Assembly: GCA_002118135.1 (NCBI GenBank)
Contig: BDIU01000334.1
Coordinates: forward strand, 1 to 64,000
Direction of reading: 5' to 3'
DNA: 64,000 bases
From: Trebouxia sp. TZW2008
Taxonomy: Eukaryota; Chlorophyta; Trebouxiophyceae; Trebouxiales; Trebouxiaceae
The notes below the pieces were generated by a model that was given only the letters and a program-made list of their open reading frames with translations, made no database searches and was not told the origin of the DNA. The position numbers were made by a program, and so were the translations under genes. Below are positions 1-11,000 of this stretch, piece by piece (position 1 is the stretch's first letter; every line of letters begins with the position of its first letter).

Positions 1-164
1 CAGGGCGAAAGCTTTCGGCCCCTTTCGCTGCCGAAAGCTTTCGGCTACCTGCCCGCTCACTGGGCATTGTGCTGTGCCAGCGCCGATGCCAGGCTAGATT
101 GCCATCGGAGTTGCCTGGAGCGGCTTCTGCAGCAATCAAGCGTCAGACAAATTGATCAGGCAAC

Positions 165-1371
165 ATGCCAGCGGCCAAAACAGGTCCGCCTAGCCCAAGG
201 AAAGGCATCACACTGCCTGCAGGCCCACCTCTGGACTACTGCTTCTTGGACATTACCCGTCTCGATCGTACGTGTGCAGCTGCCGCAATTCAAGTTGCAT
301 ATGCAGCGCGATGTAGCTATCAACTGCCCGTCTGCTGAGTGCTGTCTGTCCGGCTTGCAGATCTGAGTGAAATCAAGCCTGTTGGAGGTTTTGTCAAGGG
401 GCAGCCTTCGTCAGCAGTGCAGCCAACTAAGCCTGGAACGCCTCTTGTGCCTGGAAGCAGGCCTGCAACAGCCAATGCAGAATCAGATGCACATCAACAG
501 CCAGTGCAGCCTTTGGCCTCTTCGCCACCCAAGACTGTGCAGTACGAGCGCAACAGCTTGGCCATCAAACTTGCAAACAACCCTTTGACGAGCTTGAAAG
601 GTCTTCCTGAGGCAGCAGCAGCAGTCCTTGATGATCCTGTGAGTGTTGAGGCCACAGCCGCCTGCAATCGCGCTGTTGCTGACCGTTACACTATGACTGA
701 CTGAATGAAGCACCCAGCAGCATAATCTACTGTCAGCATCACCCAGCAGCTACAGGTGCTTGCAGGCTGAGCTAAGATGGCTGGACTTGTCTCAGTGCAA
801 ACTGACAGGCATTCAAGAGGAGCTGACAAAGTTTCCCAAGCTGCAAATGCTGTATTTGCATGCCAACCAGATCACAAAGCTGAGTGAAATCAAGAAGCTG
901 GGCAAACTGCCTTGCTTGCAGAAGCTGACCTTGCATGGCAACCCTGTTGCTGAATTGCCACACTACAAGTGAGCGCCTTAAATGCTCTTTGACATCCTGT
1001 CGTCAATGCTTAAGTCATTTGATAGTGCTAAAGCTTGACTGTGCCGGAAATGCAAGATGCTTGCCTTGCATTTCCCGCAGTTCCTATTTCTGCATCCAAC
1101 ATTTGCACTGCGCAATGTTGCAGATTGTCCACTCTGTTGCAACTCTTCTGCGCATCATGTCAATCAAAGTAAGCAAAGTGTCAATTGCTCAATAAGCTTA
1201 ACATCTCAGGTGCTGTAACAGCTCAGGATTCTGGGTTGTCCTGTATGCAGGGTGCAAGTGCTTAGCTACCTCCCGCAGCTGCGGGAGCTTGACTTTGTGG
1301 CGGTCAGCAAGCTGGACCGGGATACAGTCAGTGTCTGGATGAAAGCTCAGCACAGCAGCCGCAAGGCCTAA
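165..1371 (+). CDS. LRRC51: LRRC51-like leucine-rich repeat protein
   Basis: Four exons join in phase: 165-267, 361-638, 766-968 and 1251-1371, giving 234 residues (animal LRRC51 is about 190). The N-terminus carries PPLDYCFLDI, matching the conserved PPLDYSF start of LRRC51. A Pro/Ser-rich stretch follows, then leucine-rich repeats with LRWLDLSQCKLTGI, LQMLYLHANQI and LQKLTLHGNP. The tail LRELDFVAVSKLDRDTVSVW matches the conserved C-terminal cap of the family. LRRC51 is a small LRR adaptor found mainly in organisms with cilia; its molecular partners are not clear from sequence. Introns have gtacgt, gtgagt and gtgagc donors and cag acceptors. The start at 165 is the first ATG in frame with the PPLDY segment. 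The family match is strong; a flagellar role is inference. Confidence 0.85.
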
Positions 1372-1908
1372 CCTTTTTGTACTCACTGATATTGCAGCAG
1401 ACGCATGTCAACATGACTGTCTTTGCATGTAAAAACGTGGAATGCATACAGTTGGTTGCAAAATGCAGGTGATCCTGGGCATGACGTAACCATAGCTGTC
1501 TGTTCTATCAAGTTTTTGTTCCACGCAATGTGCAGCCAGATGTGCTGCGTGTAAGATGTTGTGCTGCGTAGCTCAGCATTGATTGTCATATGCATGGTTT
1601 ATGTGTGCAACACCATGAGGTGTCGCATATCATAGCTGTGAATAGTAGTATGCGGTGTAACTTTTGCAACTGGAATCAGCAGCGTTGAGTCAAAGCATAA
1701 CCAAGCTGACTCACCGGAACAGGGCAAATCTGCACCATGCAGATTGACTGTATACTGCTTACTGAGCCATTTTGCAAAGGTAGAATTAATAGCTGAGCCA
1801 GGGGAGCTTTACTTGCATATACAGAACAGGAAAGCAGGCTTCTGACCCACGTACCCCAATGTCAGGCCAGAAGATGTCACGGTGATACTCAATGCTGCAA
1901 TGATTATT
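1372..1908. other. Convergent intergenic region
   Basis: This lies between the stop of the LRRC51-like gene (+) and the stop of the LENG1-like gene (-), so it should hold both 3' UTRs. I see no convincing exon, RNA gene or repeat array. Confidence 0.6.
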
Positions 1909-4420
1909 TCATCTAGGTCTGGCAACTCTGCAATGCTGATGCAAAAGCTTATTCTGCCTTAGCCTTTCTGCATCTTCCCTAGCCTGCCTTTCTGCTCTCA
2001 GGTCATGCACACTCTGTACCTTTGGCTGCTGTTTGTCCTTGTCATGACGCCGCTTCTTCCTGTCCTTTTTGTGCTTGTGCCTTTTCAACTGCGTGTCTGT
2101 CACTAGTAGGTCTGTGCCGGCTGTGAGCGCAATCGGCTGTCCTCTATCAGTGGCATGATCAAACGCTCGCGCCTGTGATGTTGTGTTTGCCTTTTGAGCA
2201 TACCATGGCTGCACACAAAAAAAGTAGCATGAGTGCTGAAACCATCAACAAGGTACCAACATTTCCGTTGAGCACCATACTGTGCACACACAAGTAGCAC
2301 ATGTACTGGTATGTGTAACCATCAACAAGGTACCAACATTTCCGTTGAGCACCATACTGTGCACACACAAGTAGCACATGTACTGGTATGTGTAACTGTT
2401 GTTATCATTATTACCAGACTGTGCTGGCCTTTGCCTAGTGACTGTGAGTGTTGGCTGCATAAGACTGCCCTTTGACCATGCAAAACAAAGACAATGGCAT
2501 GTCAGCAGCAACACAAAACCATCAGCTGCAATGGGCGAGTGTCGTCACAATGCATTGTTGTGATTGACTGCTATGCTGATGCATTTGCTGGCATCAGTGT
2601 CTTAGTAGAAGCTTACGTTACAGCAACAGGAATTTGAAGTACAGCTTTGAACCTGTACTTACCTGTGAGCTCATTTGGTGCCCAAGCTTGAACTGCTCGT
2701 CAAACTTGGCGTCGCTGGTCTGTGTATCTTTGTTGCCTCTACGCATTTGCTCCATCTTCTTCTCTGCCTGTGTAACATTGCACAACATGATACAAACTGG
2801 TGATCACAACGGTGCGACAGCATCCTGCATGCAGGCATGTGAACTTGCTGAGATGTGACACAGCTTGTACATGAGCACAGCGCATGTAAAACTAGAAATA
2901 CTCACCGAGGCAGCTTGACATCTGCTGTTGACAAAAGCTGGACAGGAGGAATTTACAGATGTAGACAGCGCTGCTTGTATGGCAAGCAGGACAAATCAGA
3001 CAGAAAGTAGCAGCAGGCAGGTGATTCTCTAGGGACTGACAAAATTGCTTGTAATTTTGCAAAAGAAAGTAGCTGTCGACCTGCACTTTCCAGGCAAGTG
3101 AAATTGAAGATCTGCGAGCCTGTCCTGAAAAAGCCTGTCAGACTGGCTGAGAAAAAGCCATGCCCAATCAAGGGGCCAAGCAACTGTTGCAGAGCTGACA
3201 GCTTGCCTGAACATCTGGGTGCGACATCTTGAGCTCGTCTTCATGCCAGAAGTTGATGTGTTTCAGCAGAGAACCTTTGTCAGCATTGCCCCTTGGCTGA
3301 GCCTCTTGTTGAACAATCACAGCTGCACTATTGTCAGACTGCTGACTTTGGTCTGTTTGCACTTGAGCTGTGTCAGCAGAGTCTGTGGCTAAGGGCACTG
3401 TATCTGCTGCTGGTGGTGCTGCATCAGCTGTATGATTCTCAGCCTGCACACTTTCTCAACTGAAGTGCGTACAGAGTTCACTGCAAGTGAATGTGGCACA
3501 AACATAGCACATCAAAAGCCGGTCTGCAATGTGACTTTCAGGAAGGCAGAGGATTTGGCAGCTGATTCATCAAAGACAGTGACAAGGGCACCGTAACTGC
3601 TGCTGGTGGCACTGTATCAGTTATGTGATGCTCAGCCTGCGTACTGCCTCAACTGAAGTGCATACAGAGGTTGTTGCAAGAGAATGTGGCAGTCTACAAG
3701 CATATAAAAGGCCTGTCTGCAATGTATGTTCCGAAAAGGCAGCTGATGCACCCAGCAATGTGACAAGGTCACTGTGTCTTCTGCTGGTGCCACTGCATCA
3801 GCTGTGTGATGCTCAGCCTGCACATTGTTTCCACTGATCCTCATGCAGATGTGATCAGCAAAGACCATAGAAGCCAACACTGCAGTGCATGGCTCATGAA
3901 GACAAAGAATTTGACATAGGCGCTGCACCTGCCGCTGTCTTGCTCTCTGCAGCAGTGCGGCCCGCCTGGCTTCCCTTTCTGCCTGAAGAACAAGTGAAGC
4001 ATTTGGTACAATGACCTCTTGATATCAGGACGCCATGTTTACTCAAATTCTTGTTGTGGTAACAACACAGCTAGAAATATATCACTGCGTTCTGATTGCT
4101 ACAGAGCATCCAAACAACAGCTGTCTGATGCAAAGACAGACGCAGTTGCTTCAGCAAGTAATTGTACAGACTTTGCAAAGCTTTATGACAACTTTCACAG
4201 GATTGCACCTGCACATGCCTCTCTCTTTTGAGCTTCTGCTCCTCCTCAAATTGAGCTTCGTCTCTGGAGACTTTCAGCCGATTCTCTCGCCCATACACTG
4301 GAAGCAAAAGCCTCTAAACAAAACTGGCAAACTCTAGCTATCAGACTCTCAGCAGGCGACAAAAGACAGACCGTTCCAGCTCTTCTGCGGGAGGATGTTC
4401 AAGCCTCCGTGACCTCCCAT
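1909..4420 (-). CDS. LENG1: LENG1-like (CIR_N family) protein
   Basis: Six phase-compatible exons on the minus strand: 4420-4372, 4297-4209, 3982-3929, 3443-3207, 2767-2663 and 2208-1909, about 277 residues. The N-terminus MGGHGGLNILPQKSWNVYGR followed by a charged E/K/R helix is the CIR_N signature of leukocyte-receptor-cluster member 1 and its plant homologues. The middle exon contains LLKHINFWHEDELKMSHPDV, the counterpart of the family's HINLF segment. The last exon starts PWYAQK and continues into a KKDRKKRRHDKDK basic run and an RAERQAREDAERLR helix. Family members associate with spliceosomal and nuclear complexes; the exact role is poorly known. The intron after the HPDVQ exon has a GC donor (CAG|gcaagc). 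Two diverged pseudo-copies of exon 4's start lie in the upstream intron. Confidence 0.8.
2241..2394. repeat. 77-bp tandem duplication in LENG1 intron 5
   Basis: Two head-to-tail, essentially identical 77-bp units (2241-2317 and 2318-2394), each starting accatcaacaaggtacc. They lie just upstream (in gene sense) of the last exon's acceptor at 2209. The near-identity implies a recent event. Confidence 0.9.
3395..3840 (-). repeat. Three copies of the LENG1 exon 4 acceptor and 5' end
   Basis: On the minus strand the segment reading tgcag|GCTGAG followed by a His-Thr-Ala-Asp-type coding stretch occurs at about 3445, 3635 and 3830, spaced about 190 bp. The copy at 3443 opens the real exon. The other two keep a cag acceptor and part of the reading frame, then diverge. 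Confidence 0.7.
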
Positions 4421-4447
4421 CTTGTTGCTGTGGTGCAGGCAGCCTGG

Positions 4448-5897
4448 TTACAGCTGCGACACTGTCGTCAGCTCTGCGATCTTAGCGAGGTCCTCTCTGA
4501 GTTCAAGTGACAAGCTTCCAGAGTGACTGCCCGCACGAGAAAGCACGCAAAGTCAAAATGAGAGCTGCAGTAGCGGTTACAGCGTCAGCGAGTTGCTTTT
4601 CTTTACCTTTGTTGTATAGCTCGACTCAACTGCCTTGCAAGGTCAGATCACTTCATGGGACTAAATGCTACAGTAAATGCACTTGGCAAATTGTGCATGC
4701 ACAAGGCTTGCTTGAGGCCCTTATCATCAATTGTGCTTGCTCGAGAGCACTTTTGTAGAGCCACCAGTCATCATCCTTGCACCGACCATGCGCCACAATG
4801 CAAATACCAATCTTCAAGAGCGTGCTTTGCATGACTGTTGCATGCAGCCATGCATTAGTATCAGCGCAGCAACGCTGGTGCGCCAACTGCCGTAGTGTTG
4901 TGCACTGGCTCAAAACAAGCATGCAAGCATTGAATGTTCCAGTGTTGCTTGCTTCTGCATGCCATCTGCATACCACGCAAGACAGGTGCAGATCTTACAT
5001 CAAATGTTCAAGCTGCAGACTGTGTACTCAAGTGTGGTTTGGACCCAATCAACACTGTAGTGCCCAAATGCTTGATGAGTTCAAGTTCAAGGCACATGTG
5101 CACAGAAACAGACACCGTTGCTGCTATTACTGCGTGCATAGACCCCATCGCCACCCTGCAACTTTCAACAGGCTACTAGTAGTATACATGCATGTACACA
5201 TGTAGCTGTACAGACACAGCAGCAAGCATTCAAGTACATTGCTGTCATTTGTTCTCCTGGACAGTGACTCGCTTCAGCAATGAGCTGTTGGAGTCACTCT
5301 AGGGTCATGACATGTGACCTGTTTTTGAACCGCAGAACAAAAACTTGGACAAATCAATCAGGTGGCTTTGAAGCCCATCGCACTTTCCACAGCTGGGTTT
5401 CCTCCCTTCTCTGTGTTTGTTTTCTCCTCTGCAGCAAACCAAACACAGACTCAGTTACACAGAAAAAGGCTCTATATAGTGTATACACTTGTCCATGCGC
5501 CGTTTGGCGATTTCAGCAGACTTGCATCGATATCAGGCAAGAAGCCCAAAGGGTGCTCACCAGCTTCATCACGCTCTCTTTGAGCCATTGTCCTGTTGTC
5601 GCCTTTCAGATGTGTGGAGTAGTCATCTGACTTGTACATCTCTGGGTTGGCAGTTGGAGTCCGTTGTATCCCAACCTTCTCAACCAGCTTGTCAGTGATC
5701 TGCAAAAACATATCCAGCTCATGATTGATCTTGCGATCGATGCGCAATTTTGCCGCACCTAGCTAACAAGTGCAGAAGAGTTGCTGCCGCCGGCATTGCA
5801 TAGCCTGTTTCCGAAAGCGCTGCAGAAGGAGGCAAGACAGCAGATGTGAAGCGAGGTCGAGATGACCGACCTTGTTTTTGCCGAGCAGGCCTGCCAT
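4448..5897 (-). CDS. Unrecognised small protein, structure incomplete
   Basis: Two exons are well supported. The first, 5897-5871, codes MAGLLGKNK and ends in a gtcggt donor. The second, 5762-5561, starts after a ttgttag acceptor in phase 0 and codes LGAAKLRIDRKINHELDMFL, then ITDKLVEKVGIQ and a polar stretch ending QRERDEA before a gtgagc donor. The second exon looks like a charged amphipathic helix. A possible middle exon reads DDDWWLYKSALEQA near 4755. A possible last exon reads EDLAKIAELTTVSQL and stops at 4448, only 27 bp before the LENG1 start codon. I do not recognise the family. The downstream exons are uncertain because their phases were not proved. Confidence 0.4.
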
Positions 5898-7474
5898 AGT
5901 GTGAAACCTTGTACGACCTGCACACGATCGCACACTTGTGCAGACATGGTCCAATGAAGCGACAGTAGCTAAAATGGCTTGATCTTTCAAAAGGGGTACA
6001 AAATTGACGGCCGGCTACAGCACCGTGTCGTAGCAGCCGGGCAGCTTTGCACCAGCGATATTCAGACGTTACCTTCTACGCGAGCTCGGACCTGCACTTA
6101 CTGTAGAAGCGATGCTGCGCACGACCCTATGCGTGCCAGTTGAGTGTACAGTTAGTTCAAGTCGAAACCTGCAGTGCAAACAGCAACATCTATTGCAGCC
6201 TAGGCGGAAGTCAATCGCGCACCAAAAGCGAGAGCAGAGTCCGGGCTGCGCGTCTTACCGTACGTAGGAAGCAAGTGTGACCTTCCTCCCTGGCGTACGA
6301 TCACTGCAAGAAGCAGGCCTTGCATGGGCTGCTGATACTAAATGGATATTTTACTAAAATCTGAGGCAACGCATTTATCCATTCCAAGGCCACTTCTTGA
6401 GCACTGTCTGTATGCTAGCATTTAGATGCTGACCCCCATGGAATACATTGATTGCAGCGTTATACTAGCTTTCTGGCCTCTTCTGTGTGAGGTCTTCCCT
6501 TGAAGGTGTTGGCGTGCAGCTGCAACATCCAGGCTCTTGAGGCAGTGCGCACAGCACATATAAACGCAGGTGCTCATATGGCTACTTGGGTCTTTGGGAC
6601 GGAGCTGAACTGTGAAAGTAGGCCCCAACTCGAAGTAAAAGCCGGGCTGCGTACATCATTGCAGGTGGCTTGCATAGCGCTAGCCACCGCCACCAGCTGC
6701 CTTCTCATGCAAGCTTCAAATACTGTTCAAGTCTTGCACTGTTGCACGTCTGTGTTGGATCCTCATGTGTGTGCTTTGCCAGTTATCACAGAAAGTTGAC
6801 TTACTGACTTTGCATACTTGCAGTGGAAGATAGTCACAGACTGGTTGTCTGGTTGCAAGATGGCAATGTGCTCTGGCACCCACGTCTTTGGGCGCAAACA
6901 AGCAAGCGTTCTGCTTGGCAACAACATGTACATTAGAAGGCAGCTTATGAGAAACGGAACACTATGTTGTGGCTTTCCTTGGGGGTGCTGCGTAACCTAC
7001 TGATATGCTGTCTGCTCTGATGCACAATGTGTTTCACAACGTTGACAAGATGTGCATATCCCATGTGCATTGCCACTGCTGCCACTTTACCATGACTCAA
7101 CATGATGATGTTACTGCTACCATGTTTGTTACCCTTGAATAACCAGGCCTTACGATTTTGCAGCTCACTACACAAGTACAGAATTACAGATCCATTGTGC
7201 CTTTCTAGTCTAAGCATCTGCAGTGAGGTGATAGTCTATTTGCACTGTCAGAGCTATTAACAGGATGACTATGTGCAGCATCCTGCAGTGTTTTGATTGG
7301 CAGCATAGCGCTCTACCGCTCCTGTCTAAATCAGGAAATGAGCCATCCTGTTGAAACCTGATGCCACTCACAGCACTCACATAGCCTGCACTGCGTGGGC
7401 CGTGGCCGTTGCATGGCCGAGACACAAATGCAGAGAACATGCATGCACGTAGATTGTATGTCAACACTGTTGTA
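5898..7474. other. Intergenic region without recognised genes
   Basis: Short open frames occur on both strands, but none has credible splice borders or protein-like conservation. The part next to 5900 is probably the promoter of the minus-strand gene starting at 5897. Confidence 0.5.
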
Positions 7475-7750
7475 TCAAGTCAGCTTCATATCATCCTCAT
7501 CAAAATCGTCGTCAAACTTGTTGAAGAAGTTCTGATCTACTTTCTTTTCGCTCACATTCGGGCCCTCTAGACCTTCCATCATTTCTCTGTCTTGATCCAG
7601 GTCCAAAAATGCTTCATCGTCCTTGCCTATCATGCTGGTCGCCGGGTCCCCATGTTGGTGTGCACTGCGCCGTTCTTTACCCTTGTGCTCGTCTCTGGCA
7701 TGTCGAGATCTGGGCAACATCTGGTCCAGCTTCATGAGGAAGCGCTGCAC
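7475..7750 (-). CDS. Small acidic protein, C-terminal exon
   Basis: A cag acceptor at about 7750 opens an exon beginning RFLMKLDQMLPRSRHARDEH and ending at a stop at 7475. The tail is strikingly acidic and aromatic: NFFNKFDDDFDEDDMKLT. A basic middle (HKGKERRSAHQHG) precedes an acidic segment with DDEAFLDLDQD. I do not recognise the family; the composition suggests a short, partly disordered regulatory or chaperone-binding protein. The first exon must lie between 7760 and about 8050, but I could not fix a start codon. The S1-domain gene begins on the other strand nearby, so the two may share a promoter. Confidence 0.5.
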   Translation of the reverse strand: MQRFLMKLDQMLPRSRHARDEHKGKERRSAHQHGDPATSMIGKDDEAFLDLDQDREMMEGLEGPNVSEKKVDQNFFNKFDDDFDEDDMKLT

Positions 7751-8076
7751 AGGTTTGCCAGGTGCGTCAGTGTTTGATGCGCAACTGTAGAAGAGTAATC
7801 AGGGTCGCCAGGAGCAAGCAGGTAAATTGAATGAGCTGCACGAATTGACACGGTTGCCTGGCGACTCTGACGACAATGTGGACGCGAAATCAGAACTCAG
7901 TGGCTGTTTCTACCCAATGAGCAGTGATGGCTTCGGAGCGCCATGCATACAGCAAGCGAGGCTTTCTGACTGCATCATGACCTCGTCGTGACACCGATCG
8001 AGTGCACACGCAGACCTTGAGGGTTGTGAAGCACCAATTCAATCAGCGCGAGTCATTGTGACTGAGCATAGCGTCG
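7751..8076. promoter_or_regulatory. Candidate divergent promoter region
   Basis: This separates the minus-strand acidic-protein gene from the plus-strand S1-domain gene. It probably also contains the first exon of the minus-strand gene. No clear TATA element is visible; the call rests on gene orientation only. Confidence 0.3.
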
Positions 8077-11000
8077 ATGACGGCAGTCTGTGGCTGCATC
8101 GACCCTCCAACCTGCAGTGGCAGACCTGTTACGCAGCTTGAGCCAAACAGGATTCAGAGCGGCCGCAGTGTACCTGCTCGTAGCAAGCTTTCTAAGCAAC
8201 ACCGGCGAAGGCTGTCAGGCAAGCAGTTGGTTCTCCGATACCCGTCAACGCAACTCTAGCTGAGTTGACTGCTTGCACTCAGGCTCTGGCCTATCGTGTC
8301 GGAGTACTCGCCAGGACTTCAAGCCCGAGGATCAGACTATGTATAAGCCGCTCAGACACAGGCCGTACAACGATCAGCATATGCCAGACGACTGGTTGCC
8401 TGAGACTGACGACTGGATGACAGTCACTAACAAGAGCTATCGTAATGGGAAGCCCTTTGAGGAGACTGTCAGCGCAGAACTGCTGGATGCCATTTTTGAT
8501 GAAACACTTGAAGAGAGTATTGTGCCGGCAGACATGCAGTTCTGGTTTACAAAGCCCCCAGGTATATCCCCATGTCAGGACAGATCTCTGCAAGAGATTT
8601 GGAATGCTCTTGCTGTTATTTGCAGCTCAAGTATATTGACCGCAGGCATCTGCTTGTAGGGGGTTGGTCAACAGGTCATAGGCGAGTACAAAAAGCTAAA
8701 ATAATCCCCGGCGGTGACGAAAACGCTGAGCATTTTGGAACAGGCCGGGTGACTCATCCTACCTCTAACACGCACTACATTCATGCATAGGCATATTTTG
8801 CACACCTCTCCTGTCACACATCTGACACTGCTGAAAATGCACTTGACTGCATGCATGAACAGCTTGCTCACCTTACCCTGCAAGTCTGACAATGATGTGC
8901 AGACAAACACCTCTTGTGGGCTGCAAGTTTCTCATTGTTGTTCAGACAAACAAACTTTTGCAGGCTGCAAGTTTCTCACCGCTGAGCAGACGATCACCCT
9001 TTTGCAGGCAGCAGAGTGTTTATTCCTGTGCAGACAAACACCTTTTTGTGCACTGCATGTGTCTGATTGCTGTGCAGACAGTCACCTTTTTGCGGGCTGC
9101 AAGTCTCTCACTGCTGTGCAGACAAATGCCTTTTTGTTGCCTGCAATTGCCTCACTGCTGTGCAGGCAAACACCCTTTTGTGGGCAACGCGGTCCTCGTT
9201 GTGCTGTGAAAACTGACGCCTTTTTGCGGATGCAAATTTCTCACTGCTGTGCAGACAAACACGTTTTTGTGGGCAGCAACTTCTTCACTGCTGTGCAGAC
9301 AAATGCTTTTTTGTGGGCTGCAAATGTCTCATTGCTATGCAGACAAGTACCATGGACCTTGTTCCAGGCCAAGAGTTCACAGGGACCATTCTTGCTGTGC
9401 AGACAAAATCCGTGGGCTGCAAATGTCTCATTGCTATGCAGACAAGTACCTTGGCCCTTGTTCCAGGCCAAGAGTCACAGGCACCATTCTTGCTGTGCAG
9501 ACAAAATCCGTTTTGTGGGCTGCAACATTCTCATTGCTATGCAGACAAGCACCTTAGACCTTGTTCCAGGTCAAGAATTCACAGGCACCATCAGGAAGAT
9601 CATGCTTCATCACGGCGCGTTGGTCGACATTGGAGCACAGCATGACGCGTAAGTGTCTGCATCATCTGCATTGCATCTGAATTTAGGCAATAGTTCGACA
9701 TACAAGCACAGCATGATGCGCAATTGCCTGCATCCTCTACGTTGCGACGGCAATTAGACACTGACTTATATGATGACGACACGATGCACATAAGTGTCTG
9801 CATTGTCTGCGACGTGACTGAAGTTAGGCGGTGTGACGTAGGAAGGTGGCAGGATGCACAAGTGTCTGCAGTGTCTGCATTGCAACTGAGATTAGGCAAT
9901 TTGACATGCGAGGGCAGCATGATGCATCAGTGTCTGCATTGTCTGCAGTGCAATTGAACCCAGGCAGCTTTCTTGCTGCATGTCCCTTCATGAAGCATGC
10001 GAACTTTGACATCCCCACTGGCGCTGATCTCTCCAGCATCCCATGCCTGACAGTATCAAAGATATGAACCTCAGTCATTGCTTGTGATAATACTCGGCAC
10101 ACGCAGCTGTGACCATCTCTGCATGCATTGCAGGCTGTTACCCTGCACACACTTCAATGATTGGACTCCTGATGCCATCAGGACTTGTGAAATCTTCTCT
10201 GACGTCCGCATCAGGATCCACAGAGTAAGTCTCTTCGCATTCCTGCGCAGCATGTCATCACTCAATCAGACACTTGGCAGACAATCGTGTATACGGACCT
10301 CACCTCCCTCCATGCTCAATACAAGTAATTTAGGATAGCACAGGACCAAACGAGTTGGAGACAGTTCATTGCTCCAGTGTGTACGTAGCTGGGCTTGCTG
10401 AGCCTGTCTAGCACACATTCAGAATGAATGAGTGAATGAACGAACGAACGAATGAGAATGTCATCACTCACAATTACACCGCTGAGCCTGCTTTATTAGC
10501 CATACAGCGTGCCTAGATTGACAACTTATTGTATGGCCAGTGAGGCTTTCTGACTGCATCCTGAAAGTTGATGTGACAATAAACAAATGCATATGCACAT
10601 TTGGAGGGTTCTGAAGCTCCAGCATGCTTTGCTCAAGTGTATAGCGGCTGTGGGTCCTGATCTGTCCAGGTTGCCTCAATTCATGCACAAAAACGTGGGG
10701 CCTGCAATGTTGCATCTAGAAAAAAAGAAAAGTCTACAGCATTAGGCGTCATAATGGCAGCCTCCAGTTGCAGGGGCAGCCCGGGACTGCTGTTCTTGGA
10801 GCAGTAATCACAGAAGTTGCATCTAACAATGTGAAAGAGCTGAGTGTCCTGACGGTGCTTTGATTGACTGCAGATTGTTCATTCGCCCATCTGCAGGTTC
10901 CCGCTCATAGCAGAACTGGCCCAGCCTGAGCTTCGTGTGATGCTGTGAGATCCTTTGAGCGCCACACATGCTGTGCCCAATGTTGCCTGCCCTGTCCAGT

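Noticed and set aside
4777..5205. 142-codon plus-strand open frame
   Set aside because: Cys/His-rich composition is typical of random translation of this tgca-rich DNA; it lies in introns of a minus-strand gene.
8783..9652. 289-codon Cys/Leu-rich open frame on the plus strand
   Set aside because: It is a translation of the 44-bp intronic array; the real S1-domain exon in its last part is read in another frame.
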